A stretch of 50,593 bases of DNA from a virus, in the IMG/VR virus record IMGVR_UViG_3300047408_000090, positions 1-50,593 of that record, one strand, 5' to 3'. Position numbers and translations under genes: made by a program. Below the pieces are notes generated by a model. It did not search any database. It saw only the letters and a program-made list of their open reading frames with translations, and had not been told where the DNA came from. Position 1 is the first letter of the stretch. Every line of letters begins with the position of its first letter. This document shows positions 16,265 to 23,063 of this stretch, piece after piece.

Positions 16265-17052
16265 TGGACTTCAGCAAGATGTCCGGTCCAGAACTTGTCA
16301 AGATCTGGAACGAAATGGTATTGACGGCGGTCGATGTCGGCATCCCCGTCAATTCCGTTAAAAAGTTTGCCGATCAAAAATCTGGCATTGCGCGCTGCAC
16401 GAAACTGCACGCGCAAATTCAGGCAACTAAAATCGGTGAAGTCAAGGACGATCTGAGTATTCCGGATTTCTTAAAGCGTAAGCCGGGGGATCGCGTCGTC
16501 GTTCCTTCCAAACCTACGCTTGCTCCGGCAACGCGACCAGCGATTGTTGCTGAAAAGAAATCACGAGATTGGCGTATCCCAAAGGGTATGTCAGATGAAG
16601 AGGGAGCAGCGATGCTCGCTCGACAGGAGGAAGGCAAGAAGCAGAAGGCTGCAGAGCGCATTGAGAAACTTAAGGAAACGAAAGCAGCGCGCGATGCAGA
16701 AAAGTTAGCACAGGTCAATGCCAAGCGCGAAGCAAAAGGCTTGACTGTGATAACGTCGTTAACCCGTAAACCCAAAGTAAACAAACAGGAGACTGATATG
16801 GCTAAAGCTAAAAAAGGTGCCAAGGCTGCTAAGAAATCTGCGAATGGTTCGTGGATGAACAACGATGCCGTGATCAATAAGTTGGAAGCGGCTAAGGCGT
16901 ACGACCCGCGCAAGGGTTCAACGGCTGCAAAGTTGTGGGCGCTTATTTCCAACGGCAAGAAAGTTGGCAAGTACAAAGAAGACGGTAAGGCTCCGGCCAT
17001 GCCGTATTTGCGCTGGTTCATTTCTCACGGCTACGTGAAGGTCACTGGCTAA
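16264..17052 (+). CDS. Hypothetical protein with Lys/Ala-rich middle and winged-helix-like end
   Basis: A 262-residue protein starting at ATG 16264 behind CGGAGGG. Residues 1-60 form a helical domain (MDFSKMSGPELVKIWNEM), followed by a disordered basic linker from about 85 to 195 rich in Lys, Ala and Glu. The last 70 residues (WMNNDAVINKLEA, AAKLWALISNGKKVGKY, LRWFISHGYVKV) look like a small winged-helix DNA-binding domain. An internal in-frame ATG at 16798 has its own ribosome binding site, so a C-terminal product is probably made too. DNA compaction or regulation would fit; the family is not recognised. Confidence 0.65.
   Translation: MDFSKMSGPELVKIWNEMVLTAVDVGIPVNSVKKFADQKSGIARCTKLHAQIQATKIGEVKDDLSIPDFLKRKPGDRVVVPSKPTLAPATRPAIVAEKKSRDWRIPKGMSDEEGAAMLARQEEGKKQKAAERIEKLKETKAARDAEKLAQVNAKREAKGLTVITSLTRKPKVNKQETDMAKAKKGAKAAKKSANGSWMNNDAVINKLEAAKAYDPRKGSTAAKLWALISNGKKVGKYKEDGKAPAMPYLRWFISHGYVKVTG
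16798..17052 (+). CDS. Internal-start product: C-terminal domain of the preceding gene
   Basis: In frame inside the gene at 16264-17052, ATG 16798 is preceded by AACAGGAGACTGAT, a good ribosome binding site. The product would be 84 residues: a Lys/Ala-rich start (MAKAKKGAKAAKKS) like histone H1 tails and the winged-helix-like domain. A shorter separate protein beside the long form is plausible; the alternative is that the site is coincidental. Confidence 0.4.
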   Translation: MAKAKKGAKAAKKSANGSWMNNDAVINKLEAAKAYDPRKGSTAAKLWALISNGKKVGKYKEDGKAPAMPYLRWFISHGYVKVTG

Positions 17053-17060
17053 ACGACTGC

Positions 17061-17101
17061 GTACTAAGGGCGGCATCACAATCGGTGCCGCCTCGTAGTA
17101 C
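17061..17101 (+). other. Strong intergenic hairpin
   Basis: GTACTA at 17061-17066 pairs with 17096-17101, and GGCGGCA at 17069-17075 pairs with TGCCGCC at 17086-17092 around a 10-base loop. It fills the short gap before the gene at 17119. There is no T run, so a processing signal, translational control or weak terminator fits better than a standard terminator. Confidence 0.6.
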
Positions 17102-17118
17102 TCACGAAAGGAGTATCC

Positions 17119-17400
17119 ATGCGTCCAATGAAACTCGTCCCCGGAAAAGTTTCCTACTCGCCGATGGAGCGTAAATTATTTACGTACCTTGCACGCGGTA
17201 AGCGGCTGAGCTCCACCGTACTGCTGCAGCGGCTATATCGAGACGCCGTTGATAAACATTTCCACGCACGTGAAACGATGAATGCTGCGCTCACGTCGCT
17301 CAAGAAAAAACTGGCATTTAATAAATCATCCGTCGTGTTATGTAATTCGGTATTATCAGGTCCGCGTCCAAAGGAATGGTGGCTGGAGAAACGCCGATGA
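17119..17400 (+). CDS. Winged-helix-like small protein
   Basis: A 93-residue protein with AAAGGAG before its ATG. The pattern YSPMERKLFTYLARGKRLSS, then LLQRLYRD, then ALTSLKKKL resembles the C-terminal winged helix of response regulators, with a strand after it. It could be a DNA-binding regulator of phage genes. The stop overlaps the start of the RuvC-like gene as ATGA. Confidence 0.6.
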   Translation: MRPMKLVPGKVSYSPMERKLFTYLARGKRLSSTVLLQRLYRDAVDKHFHARETMNAALTSLKKKLAFNKSSVVLCNSVLSGPRPKEWWLEKRR

Positions 17401-17837
17401 AAATAATTGCATTCGATCTCGGCTCAACGATGGGTTGGGCAACGAACTACACACACCTCGATACCGGCCACAAGACTTTTATTGGCAGCCGGGTGGAGCG
17501 CCTCGCAGCCATTCAAGGCTGGCTGCAGGATCTTAACTGGCATATGGTGGAGATTGCGGTCTACGAAACCCCGCTGGTACGGGGACAGGCTGCTACCCGC
17601 ATCCTCTGGGGGATCGCAGCACTGATCGAGGCCGCTGTAACCCGTGCCAACCTGCCGGTCATCGACGTTGCGGTGCCCACCATCAAGAAATTTGCGGCTG
17701 GCAAAGGGTTTGCATCCAAACTGGAAATGCAAGCGGCTGCCCGGAAATTCGGGTATACTGGCAGCGACGAGCACGAGGCCGACGCGGTCTGCTTATTGAA
17801 ATACGCCGTGGCTAATTTAGAAGCGGTGGCGCGATGA
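17397..17837 (+). CDS. RuvC-like Holliday junction resolvase
   Basis: A 146-residue RNase H-fold nuclease. The acidic active-site residues appear as D7 in FDLGS, E57 in YETPL, and the end cluster DEHEAD (124-129), as in RuvC and phage resolvases. It would cut branched DNA made in replication or recombination before packaging. It begins at ATG 17397 with ATGA overlap of the previous gene and overlaps the next in the same way, so all three are translated together. Confidence 0.85.
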   Translation: MKIIAFDLGSTMGWATNYTHLDTGHKTFIGSRVERLAAIQGWLQDLNWHMVEIAVYETPLVRGQAATRILWGIAALIEAAVTRANLPVIDVAVPTIKKFAAGKGFASKLEMQAAARKFGYTGSDEHEADAVCLLKYAVANLEAVAR

Positions 17838-18298
17838 CGGGTCACAATCCATTCTTGGCTTACGCTGCAAAGATGCAGCCGTGGGCAGAGAAAAAGAAGG
17901 CTCGAGCTGCCGAGCGCGAAATGAACCGCGCGCAAAAGAAAGCGATGATCAAGGCGCTTTCCGAACGTGACTTACTTTTACGGCTCTGGAAAAAGTGGCG
18001 TAACGAAGTCCTGCACGCCGAGTTGGAAGGTCCGTACCAAAAAGATATTCAATCGCTTATCAACGCACTTAATAAAATGTCGCTCGAACACGAAAAGCGA
18101 TTGATTAATATAATCCGTAAAGGTCCGTGGCTCGCTGCACCGCCGGACATTCGCTTTCTAGTACTGCATTTGATCGATGCGCGGCTGATTGTACTTAATG
18201 AGAAAGCCGATCTGCCGCCGTTCAACGACGCGCTACCGGGAGAACCTTTAACCCCGTTTCAAATCATTCGTGCTCACCTTATGGAGAAGACCCGATGA
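17834..18298 (+). CDS. Hypothetical helical protein
   Basis: A 154-residue protein, start overlapping the RuvC-like stop (ATGA). Residues 18-50 are basic and helical (KKKARAAEREMNRAQKKAM), and a second helical domain has IDARLIVLNE. It has no membrane segment. Position suggests a partner of the resolvase or of DNA processing; no family recognised. Confidence 0.6.
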   Translation: MTGHNPFLAYAAKMQPWAEKKKARAAEREMNRAQKKAMIKALSERDLLLRLWKKWRNEVLHAELEGPYQKDIQSLINALNKMSLEHEKRLINIIRKGPWLAAPPDIRFLVLHLIDARLIVLNEKADLPPFNDALPGEPLTPFQIIRAHLMEKTR

Positions 18299-18525
18299 GG
18301 GATACGGCTGCAGGTACCGCGTCAGCTCAAGTACCAAACTCTTCTCCGCCAATTATTCGCGGCATGGCGAATACGTTATGTGATACTGACACTGATTTAA
18401 TCGACACCACTGCTGTGATCACCCGGCTAGTTGTTGCCGGTTGGCCATCCAAGCAAATCGAAGAACATTACGTAGCAGCAGTCATGATGGCAATGGCGAG
18501 GAAGATTAATGAACGCAGGACATAG
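18295..18525 (+). CDS. Small hypothetical protein
   Basis: A 76-residue protein starting at 18295 with an ATGA overlap. The C-terminal half (AVITRLVVAGWPSKQIEEHY, then AVMMAMARKINE) looks helical with a mild helix-turn-helix flavour. Nothing else can be said. Confidence 0.55.
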   Translation: MRDTAAGTASAQVPNSSPPIIRGMANTLCDTDTDLIDTTAVITRLVVAGWPSKQIEEHYVAAVMMAMARKINERRT

Positions 18526-18664
18526 GTACGGATTTGACAGCGGTGACAATCCGCACGTCATTCCTTCTGAAGATCCACTGTTACAAAAACTTATTGAAGT
18601 CCACGGGGATCGGCAGTACGAGTCGCTAAATTTGGAAAGCAAACTTAAACAACGGAGGGGCTAA
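18509..18664 (+). CDS. Very small protein overlapping its neighbour
   Basis: A 51-codon frame from ATG 18509 in another frame than the previous gene's end, with GAGGAAG 5 nt upstream. Product: an acidic middle (PSEDPLLQKLIEVHGDRQYES) and basic end. Its stop codon is immediately followed by the ATG at 18665, the tight spacing seen all along this operon, which supports it being real. Function unknown. Confidence 0.55.
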   Translation: MNAGHRYGFDSGDNPHVIPSEDPLLQKLIEVHGDRQYESLNLESKLKQRRG

Positions 18665-19036
18665 ATGAATACCGCAGTACGCACACCACGGAATGGAGGC
18701 GAGCCATTGCCAGAACATCGTCAGAAGGCAGTCGAGGCCGGACTAGCAACCTATCAGCAAGTGCTGAGTGAACGCGACGAATTGGAAAACAAGTTACGCG
18801 ACGCTACGCTAAGGATCGAGGCGTTGACCGTGCAGCTGGACGCGCTCAAAGGCGTGACCAACATGATGGAGTCAACGTACCTTACGACCAAACTGGAAAT
18901 GGAAAACCGCGTCAATACACACATGGCGCAACGTGACGAAGCGGTACGGCGCACGGCAGAGTTAGAAACGACACTGACCAATATCGTGCTGGTCATCCGC
19001 AACGCTGTGATCGAGCCTGAGCATGGAGCCTCCTGA
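18665..19036 (+). CDS. Coiled-coil protein
   Basis: A 123-residue protein. From about residue 30 to 110 it is one long predicted coiled coil (SERDELENKLRDATLRIEAL, ALKGVTN, LTTKLEMENRV). The 5' gene ends right before it. Such proteins in phages may act as linkers or scaffolds; no specific family is recognised. Confidence 0.62.
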   Translation: MNTAVRTPRNGGEPLPEHRQKAVEAGLATYQQVLSERDELENKLRDATLRIEALTVQLDALKGVTNMMESTYLTTKLEMENRVNTHMAQRDEAVRRTAELETTLTNIVLVIRNAVIEPEHGAS

Positions 19037-19610
19037 CGTGATCCGCAGACCGTGCATGGGACTGCCGCCTGGAACGCCGTGCCCGACGCATGCGCTCGGC
19101 ACGTGGCCGAAGCATTGCATCTGTTACCAAGAGGGAAATTATCCAATGCGACGTGATCGTCTGACGTGGATAACTATTGGTATCCTGATTGCATTAACAA
19201 CCGGTATCGGAGTGTGGCTTGCAATCGAGTTTGCATTCGGAGCAGACGTAGACCCCGTGTGCATGACAAAGGCGCAAGCCGCAGCGAGATATCCAAAACA
19301 GTGGCTTTACTGGCACGGCGCTAACCACTGTTGGGATAATCATTCCGGACGATTAGCAGTACGGCACCCGGCAGCACCGCAACCTGCACCGGAGCCGCAC
19401 GCGCCGTCGATCGACATGCCAGAAGGTAATCCATCGATTGCGTACCCTTCACTTATGCATGGAGGCGGCACCGACGACGCAATGCTGCGGCCACAACCCA
19501 TGACAGGTTGGCCAGAAATTTTTGACTTTGATGTGGAGCCTCCACCGTTTATTCCGTGGCGGCAACGCATCTCCTTCACTGTGGCAACGGAGAACGAGGG
19601 TAAGCCGTAA
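19023..19610 (+). CDS. Membrane-anchored periplasmic protein
   Basis: A 195-residue protein if read from ATG 19023, overlapping the previous stop by 14 bases. A better topology starts at ATG 19146: a basic MRRDRLTW followed by a hydrophobic helix (ITIGILIALTTGIGVWLAIEF) and then a periplasmic part with YPKQWLYWHGANHCWDN, two cysteines and a long Pro-rich tail. The WYWHG/CWD segment recalls a family of small alphaproteobacterial and phage exported proteins without known function. It is placed directly before the two PEP-CTERM genes, which also act outside the cytoplasm. Confidence 0.6.
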   Translation: MEPPDVIRRPCMGLPPGTPCPTHALGTWPKHCICYQEGNYPMRRDRLTWITIGILIALTTGIGVWLAIEFAFGADVDPVCMTKAQAAARYPKQWLYWHGANHCWDNHSGRLAVRHPAAPQPAPEPHAPSIDMPEGNPSIAYPSLMHGGGTDDAMLRPQPMTGWPEIFDFDVEPPPFIPWRQRISFTVATENEGKP

Positions 19611-19638
19611 TTAAATTACCTTCATCCTAGGAGAACTA

Positions 19639-20301
19639 ATGAAGAAACTTGTTGGAATGCTGGCAGCAATCTCGCTGTCAGTGGGGATAGGGACGGCACA
19701 AGCTGCGACGCTTGGACCGGACCTTGCAACCGAAGGGCTCACTTATAATTTCTCAATTATTGGTGGCGCTCTTAATTCGACGTCCGCTACGTTCCAGGTT
19801 GAAATCACCGGCATCAATGTTGTCGGCACCGATACAAGACTTGGACGCAGCGGCATCAACGCCTTTGCTTTCAGTACACCGAACCTTCCCACTATTTCGT
19901 CAGGCAGCACCACACTTGCGGGTGCGACCTTTCAAAGTACTGGATTGAATTCCGGTGGCTGCAGTAACGGTGGTGGGTTCTTCTGTTTCGGAAATACCGG
20001 TGCCGCTAGTACACCGGCACTTGCTTCCGGTACAGTTATTGACATCGACTTCACGTTGAACTTGGCTTCGGGAAATTTCCTCGCGTGGGACCCCGCTTTC
20101 AAGATCGACTGGGCCGGTAATCAGAATAACTTCAGTCTTGTTTCTGAGACCATTCCACTCGGACCGAACGGGACACCGTTCAGCTCTCCACCGGGTGAGA
20201 CACCGCTTCCAGCAGCCGTCTGGCTGTTTGGTAGCGCTCTAGGCGGTGGCGCGTTGCTGCTGCGTAGGCGTAAGAAAGCTGCAGCGATCGTTGCGGCCTA
20301 G
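19639..20301 (+). CDS. PEP-CTERM sorting domain protein
   Basis: A 220-residue exported protein. Residues 1-22 are a signal peptide with cleavage after AQA; the middle is Gly/Ser/Thr-rich and beta-strand-like. The C-terminus from residue 188 reads PLPAAVWLFGSALGG, a hydrophobic stretch and then LLLRRRKK, the typical exosortase-recognised PEP-CTERM tail of proteobacteria. In bacteria the tail is cut and the protein passes into the exopolysaccharide layer. The phage has no exosortase gene in this window, so the host would have to supply it. AGGAGA precedes ATG 19639. A second, related gene follows at 20326. A phage carrying this sorting signal is unusual. Confidence 0.85.
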   Translation: MKKLVGMLAAISLSVGIGTAQAATLGPDLATEGLTYNFSIIGGALNSTSATFQVEITGINVVGTDTRLGRSGINAFAFSTPNLPTISSGSTTLAGATFQSTGLNSGGCSNGGGFFCFGNTGAASTPALASGTVIDIDFTLNLASGNFLAWDPAFKIDWAGNQNNFSLVSETIPLGPNGTPFSSPPGETPLPAAVWLFGSALGGGALLLRRRKKAAAIVAA

Positions 20302-20325
20302 AGACAACCTTGCAAGGAGTGTTTG

Positions 20326-20922
20326 ATGAAGAAACTACTGCTTGCTGCGGCTACCGTACTCGCCATGTCGGCGGTTGCGATGGCCGATACCGTCTCCAGC
20401 TTGGGGACTAACCCCACGTCTGGAGCCGGTGCCTTCTCCAATACCAATCCCGGTACTGGAGCAGGAGGTTCAGGATTGTTTGCCGACATCTACACGTTTG
20501 ATCTTGTCGGTGCACAGGTCCTGACCATTGCGTTTGCTACCAATACGTTTGCGTCTGGCGACCCGCAATTCATTACCAACTTTCAAGGTGCGGTAGTGAA
20601 TGACGGACCGAACGGCGTACCCGGTGGTGGTGACGACTTCGTTGTACTCGGTCCTGAACTAGCAGCGGCATGCGTTGGTATCCCGAACTGTCAAGTGTTT
20701 GGCGGTTCAGCGGTACTCTCCGGTGGCAGCTATTATTTGCTGATCACCGGCAACGCGGGTGTCGATGCTGGCTACGGCGGAAACCTCAGCACGTCTGCTG
20801 AAACTCCGATCCCTGGAGCGATCTGGGGATTTGCCAGTGCAATCGGTGGAGCGTATCTCGCGATGCGCAATCGTAAGCGGAAATATAAATCCGCTTGGGA
20901 TCAAAAACTAATAGCGGCCTAA
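20326..20922 (+). CDS. Second PEP-CTERM-like exported protein
   Basis: A 198-residue protein with a signal peptide (MKKLLLAAATVLAMSAVAMA) and a Gly/Asn/Thr-rich exported body that has one Cys pair. From residue 160 the tail reads TPIPGAIWGFASAIGG, a transmembrane stretch and RNRKRK. This is a PEP-CTERM variant: IP instead of EP/LP, but the same hydrophobic and basic plan. AAGGAG lies before ATG 20326; a TTG three bases upstream is unlikely. The body resembles cell-surface proteins sorted with exosortase. It ends at a palindrome (20920-20931) and the likely terminator beyond. Why two copies are kept is unclear. Confidence 0.8.
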   Translation: MKKLLLAAATVLAMSAVAMADTVSSLGTNPTSGAGAFSNTNPGTGAGGSGLFADIYTFDLVGAQVLTIAFATNTFASGDPQFITNFQGAVVNDGPNGVPGGGDDFVVLGPELAAACVGIPNCQVFGGSAVLSGGSYYLLITGNAGVDAGYGGNLSTSAETPIPGAIWGFASAIGGAYLAMRNRKRKYKSAWDQKLIAA

Positions 20923-20931
20923 CGGCCGTTA
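20920..20931. other. 12-bp perfect palindrome over the stop codon
   Basis: TAACGGCCGTTA is a perfect palindrome and includes the stop codon of the second PEP-CTERM gene. It could add a short stem to the terminator that follows. Confidence 0.5.
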
Positions 20932-20934
20932 TGG

Positions 20935-21021
20935 ACCCGCACGAAGGAGCTAAAGTCTGTTGGAGACTTCTAACACTCCCACTTACCAAAGCGCCACAAC
21001 CTTCGTGCGGGTTTCTTTTCG
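20935..21021 (+). terminator. Long-stem terminator-like structure after the PEP-CTERM genes
   Basis: A perfect 13-bp inverted repeat (20935-20947 with 21000-21012) ends in TTTCTTTTC, the layout of a rho-independent terminator. Its 52-base loop is unusually long and holds a second 6-bp hairpin (20953-20958 with 20964-20969). It lies between the second PEP-CTERM gene and the small membrane genes, so it could end or attenuate the rightward transcript. An unusual folded RNA is an alternative. Confidence 0.6.
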
Positions 21022-21047
21022 TTTACCACCGCACAATAGGTGACCGA

Positions 21048-21206
21048 ATGACTGACCTTGAAAAAATGGAGTTGGCGATGCGCCGCGTACTGGATCACAT
21101 AAAAATCCAGCCGCACGAAACCGGCGTTGAAACGGCGCTACAGCTAATCGTTGATGAATTAAAGAACGCCAATAACCTCCGCAAAGACGCTAATGGCCCT
21201 ACATGA
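21048..21206 (+). CDS. Very small acidic hypothetical protein
   Basis: A 52-residue protein starting at ATG 21048 with AGGTG upstream. It is helical (TDLEKMELAMRRVLDHIKI, then ALQLIVDELKNANN). The frame is open further upstream, but only through the terminator-like structure and without a ribosome binding site. Unknown function. Confidence 0.5.
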   Translation: MTDLEKMELAMRRVLDHIKIQPHETGVETALQLIVDELKNANNLRKDANGPT

Positions 21207-21298
21207 AACTACCGGAAGAAAATTGGATTGATAGCCAGTGGGTGACGGCGGTGATGATCGCCGCAACCTTTGCGCTTCTCTATTGGGGACTGAAATGA
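21203..21298 (+). CDS. 31-residue single-membrane-segment peptide
   Basis: ATG 21203 overlaps the preceding stop. The peptide has a polar start and a single hydrophobic helix (WVTAVMMIAATFALLYWGL). Its stop overlaps the next start as ATGA, so it is embedded in a chain of coupled small genes. Holin-like or regulatory micro-protein roles are possible; the length alone gives no more. Confidence 0.5.
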   Translation: MKLPEENWIDSQWVTAVMIAATFALLYWGLK

Positions 21299-21663
21299 GC
21301 TATTCGATACCGCCCAAACCATCGACGCCAGTTCCAAGCGCGATCTTTACCGATCCAAAGCTGAATGAATGGCGCACTGGCTCACCGCGTCGGGCGGGTG
21401 CGTTGAAGGCCCTTAAAGGATTGACACTGTACAAAGAAGATATCATAACAACCAGCATCCTCGCGGCATTATTAATTGCCGGTGGCTGCTGGTTTTATTT
21501 TTATGCGCTGCAGACAGACAGATATAAAACTACAGAATTTTGTAAGCCGCGTGGTTACGTTGGCGGATTTATACGAAACAACCATGATCTCGGTTGCGTT
21601 GCCCGCGATGGCAGACACGTTCTAATCAGGGATATTCAACATGCAGAAAAAGCGAGACCATAG
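21295..21663 (+). CDS. Single-pass membrane protein
   Basis: A 122-residue protein starting at ATG 21295 (ATGA overlap). A cytoplasmic Pro-rich N-terminus of about 45 residues is followed by a hydrophobic helix (TTSILAALLIAGGCWFYFYAL) and then a periplasmic part with two cysteines. Its frame could be read longer upstream but the overlap supports this start. A spanin or holin role was considered but no lipobox or typical spanin coiled coil is seen. Confidence 0.6.
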   Translation: MSYSIPPKPSTPVPSAIFTDPKLNEWRTGSPRRAGALKALKGLTLYKEDIITTSILAALLIAGGCWFYFYALQTDRYKTTEFCKPRGYVGGFIRNNHDLGCVARDGRHVLIRDIQHAEKARP

Positions 21664-21796
21664 CGCCGCGTCACGCAAGAGCTGGGCAACGCGCAAACGC
21701 ATGAAGCTGGCACGGGTGCAGCAGCGTCCCCGAGCCTCCCGCGCGCGGGATCGCGTGGAGCTGCTGCCGTGTCCCGACTACGGTGCACGCAAATAA
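21641..21796 (+). CDS. Very small, strongly basic protein
   Basis: A 51-codon frame starting at ATG 21641 within the end of the preceding gene, with AGGG upstream. It is very Arg/Lys-rich (SRKSWATRKRMKLARVQQRP) and ends just before the hairpins of the convergent gap. It would be the last gene of the rightward operon. Possibly a nucleic-acid-binding peptide; not certain to be real. Confidence 0.45.
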   Translation: MQKKRDHSAASRKSWATRKRMKLARVQQRPRASRARDRVELLPCPDYGARK

Positions 21797-21829
21797 AAAA
21801 GGCCGCTGCGAGGGGTGCCCACAGCGGCC
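21797..21829 (-). terminator. Rho-independent terminator for the leftward late operon
   Basis: GGCCGCTG at 21801-21808 pairs with CAGCGGCC at 21822-21829. Read on the minus strand the stem is followed by a run of T (21800 to 21795), so it ends leftward transcripts from the late genes. On the plus strand there is no T run. Confidence 0.8.
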
Positions 21830-21850
21830 AGTCGGGTAGGAAGGAAAGAG

Positions 21851-21875
21851 GGAGGCAGCCGGAGGGACTGCCTCC
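21851..21875 (-). terminator. Second hairpin of the convergent region
   Basis: GGAGGCAG at 21851-21858 pairs perfectly with CTGCCTCC at 21868-21875. On the minus strand CTCTTTCC follows. With the hairpin at 21797-21829 it gives a tandem terminator between the two convergent operons. Confidence 0.6.
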
Positions 21876-21904
21876 TGTCGGTGCCAAAGCCGACTACGTT
21901 GGTG

Positions 21905-22003
21905 TCAGCAGCAGTTACCGTAACCGGAAAGGTGCACGCCAATTGAAACGGCGACGACGATCCCGATTATCAACAACGCGATTTGCACAACACCTAATTT
22001 CAA
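21905..22003 (-). CDS. 32-residue membrane peptide with TTG start
   Basis: A short frame beginning at TTG 22003, which overlaps the stop of the previous gene (TTGA), with AAAGGA at a spacing of about 8. The peptide has a single hydrophobic helix (VVQIALLIIGIVVAVSIGVHL) and ends in NCC. The ribosome binding site and gene spacing match the rest of the operon. Its role is unknown; lysis-related function is possible by position only. Confidence 0.5.
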   Translation of the reverse strand: MKLGVVQIALLIIGIVVAVSIGVHLSGYGNCC

Positions 22004-22434
22004 ACCAGCGGTCCTTTTATCACGGCAGGACGCAGCTCGCTCATTAACGCAACCTCTACTTCATCATCAGTCGTGATCCCCAGATCGAACATCAAGCCTT
22101 CACTGATATCCGCAACCCTATCTGTATCTACATGCGGTCCCCAATCAGCCGGGAAAGCTGTCAATGTGACTTGCGTCTTTACGGCACGAATGACTACGAG
22201 CTCTTTTAATAATTGCTCCTTAGAATAAACATCGTAGTCCCACCGGCACGCGATAAAGTGCACGTATGGATTTAATCGTCTCGCCAATCCTGTTGTGTCG
22301 GGAGGCTGCGTTGGCAAGAATAAATGCGGTGCCATTTCTATTTCGTAAATGAAGGCTAGCCCTTCGTCTGGCGCTACCCCTTTATCATTCGGTCCACCGA
22401 ACCACGAGACCTTTCCTCTGAGCCGTAATGCCAT
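22000..22434 (-). CDS. Double-psi beta-barrel (RlpA-like) protein
   Basis: A 144-residue protein of the late end. The segment AFPADWGPHVDTDRVADISEGL followed by LGITTDDEVEV resembles the RlpA double-psi beta-barrel motif (D-R-V-I-D-L-S...LG), a fold found in peptidoglycan-binding or -cutting proteins. A long first half has WFGGPNDKGVAPDEG and RWDYDVY. It could act on the cell wall during exit, or be a structural baseplate-associated protein. No signal peptide is seen. Start ATG 22434 behind GAGGTG. The assignment rests on a short motif, so other beta-barrel roles are possible. Confidence 0.6.
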   Translation of the reverse strand: MALRLRGKVSWFGGPNDKGVAPDEGLAFIYEIEMAPHLFLPTQPPDTTGLARRLNPYVHFIACRWDYDVYSKEQLLKELVVIRAVKTQVTLTAFPADWGPHVDTDRVADISEGLMFDLGITTDDEVEVALMSELRPAVIKGPLV

Positions 22435-22438
22435 GGCT

Positions 22439-22741
22439 TCACCTCTTCGGTTGCGCTCCACACTCGCTGCGGTAGATCGCAGGGATCAAGTAGTTGCCCA
22501 CCGGGTGCGACGTAAAGCCTGGATCGTCCGGACCAGTCGCCACCGCGATCGTGGGATCGCACGACGTTCGCCGTATCAGATCGATCGCCATCGCCAGTGG
22601 CGGCACCACGGCTAGCGGCATTGCTCGCGCTGGCTCTTGCGCTGGAGCGTCTTTATAAATCCGCACGTGCGCACGACGCGCCTCCGCTGCAGCCGGTAAC
22701 AACAGCGTCAGCATAACAATTACAAAGATCGTTCGCTTCAT
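22439..22741 (-). CDS. Small exported protein, late operon
   Basis: A 100-residue protein with a clear signal peptide (MKRTIFVIVMLTLLLPAAAEA) and CAGGAGAT before its ATG. The mature part has PPLAMAIDLIRRTSC and two cysteines. It lies between the RlpA-like gene and another single-membrane-helix protein, so a periplasmic role in lysis is conceivable. The family is not recognised. Confidence 0.6.
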   Translation of the reverse strand: MKRTIFVIVMLTLLLPAAAEARRAHVRIYKDAPAQEPARAMPLAVVPPLAMAIDLIRRTSCDPTIAVATGPDDPGFTSHPVGNYLIPAIYRSECGAQPKR

Positions 22742-22754
22742 TTTAAATCTCCTG

Positions 22755-23063
22755 TTAGCAACTCACTGGTGACCATTTCAACGCATCAGCTCTGGCGCGT
22801 TGATAGATGACGATTGAATTCTGCAATCCGGCAGACGCACGATTAGGCTGATCGCGTGCGTCCTTAAGCCAGCTTGTGAAGAGATGCTTCATGTTATCTC
22901 TGAAGGCTTCGTCAACGGCCGCAAGAACCTGCGCCCGAATGTGAACGCGGTCTTCATCGGTAACGCAAACAGGACGTAACGGCTCATCGCCTTTCGAATA
23001 GACCATGGCTGCGCCAAGCAGCACCATTACAAAACAAACTGCGATGATCGTTCTGGCTTCCAT
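22755..23063 (-). CDS. Membrane-anchored periplasmic protein, late operon
   Basis: A 102-residue protein. Residues 4-22 (RTIIAVCFVMVLLGAAMVY) are a membrane anchor or signal peptide; the rest is helical with one Cys at the end (ALKWSPVSC) and one near residue 33. The segment AFRDNMKHLF..WLKDARDQPNRASAG recalls small phage proteins of alphaproteobacterial phages, unnamed. A spanin-like role was considered, but it lacks the second component. Confidence 0.6.
   Translation of the reverse strand: MEARTIIAVCFVMVLLGAAMVYSKGDEPLRPVCVTDEDRVHIRAQVLAAVDEAFRDNMKHLFTSWLKDARDQPNRASAGLQNSIVIYQRARADALKWSPVSC

Noticed and set aside
19639-20922. The two exported proteins as ordinary virion structural proteins
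   Set aside because: Signal peptides at the N-terminus and PEP-CTERM-like tails do not fit particle assembly in the cytoplasm, and they are in the rightward non-structural operon.
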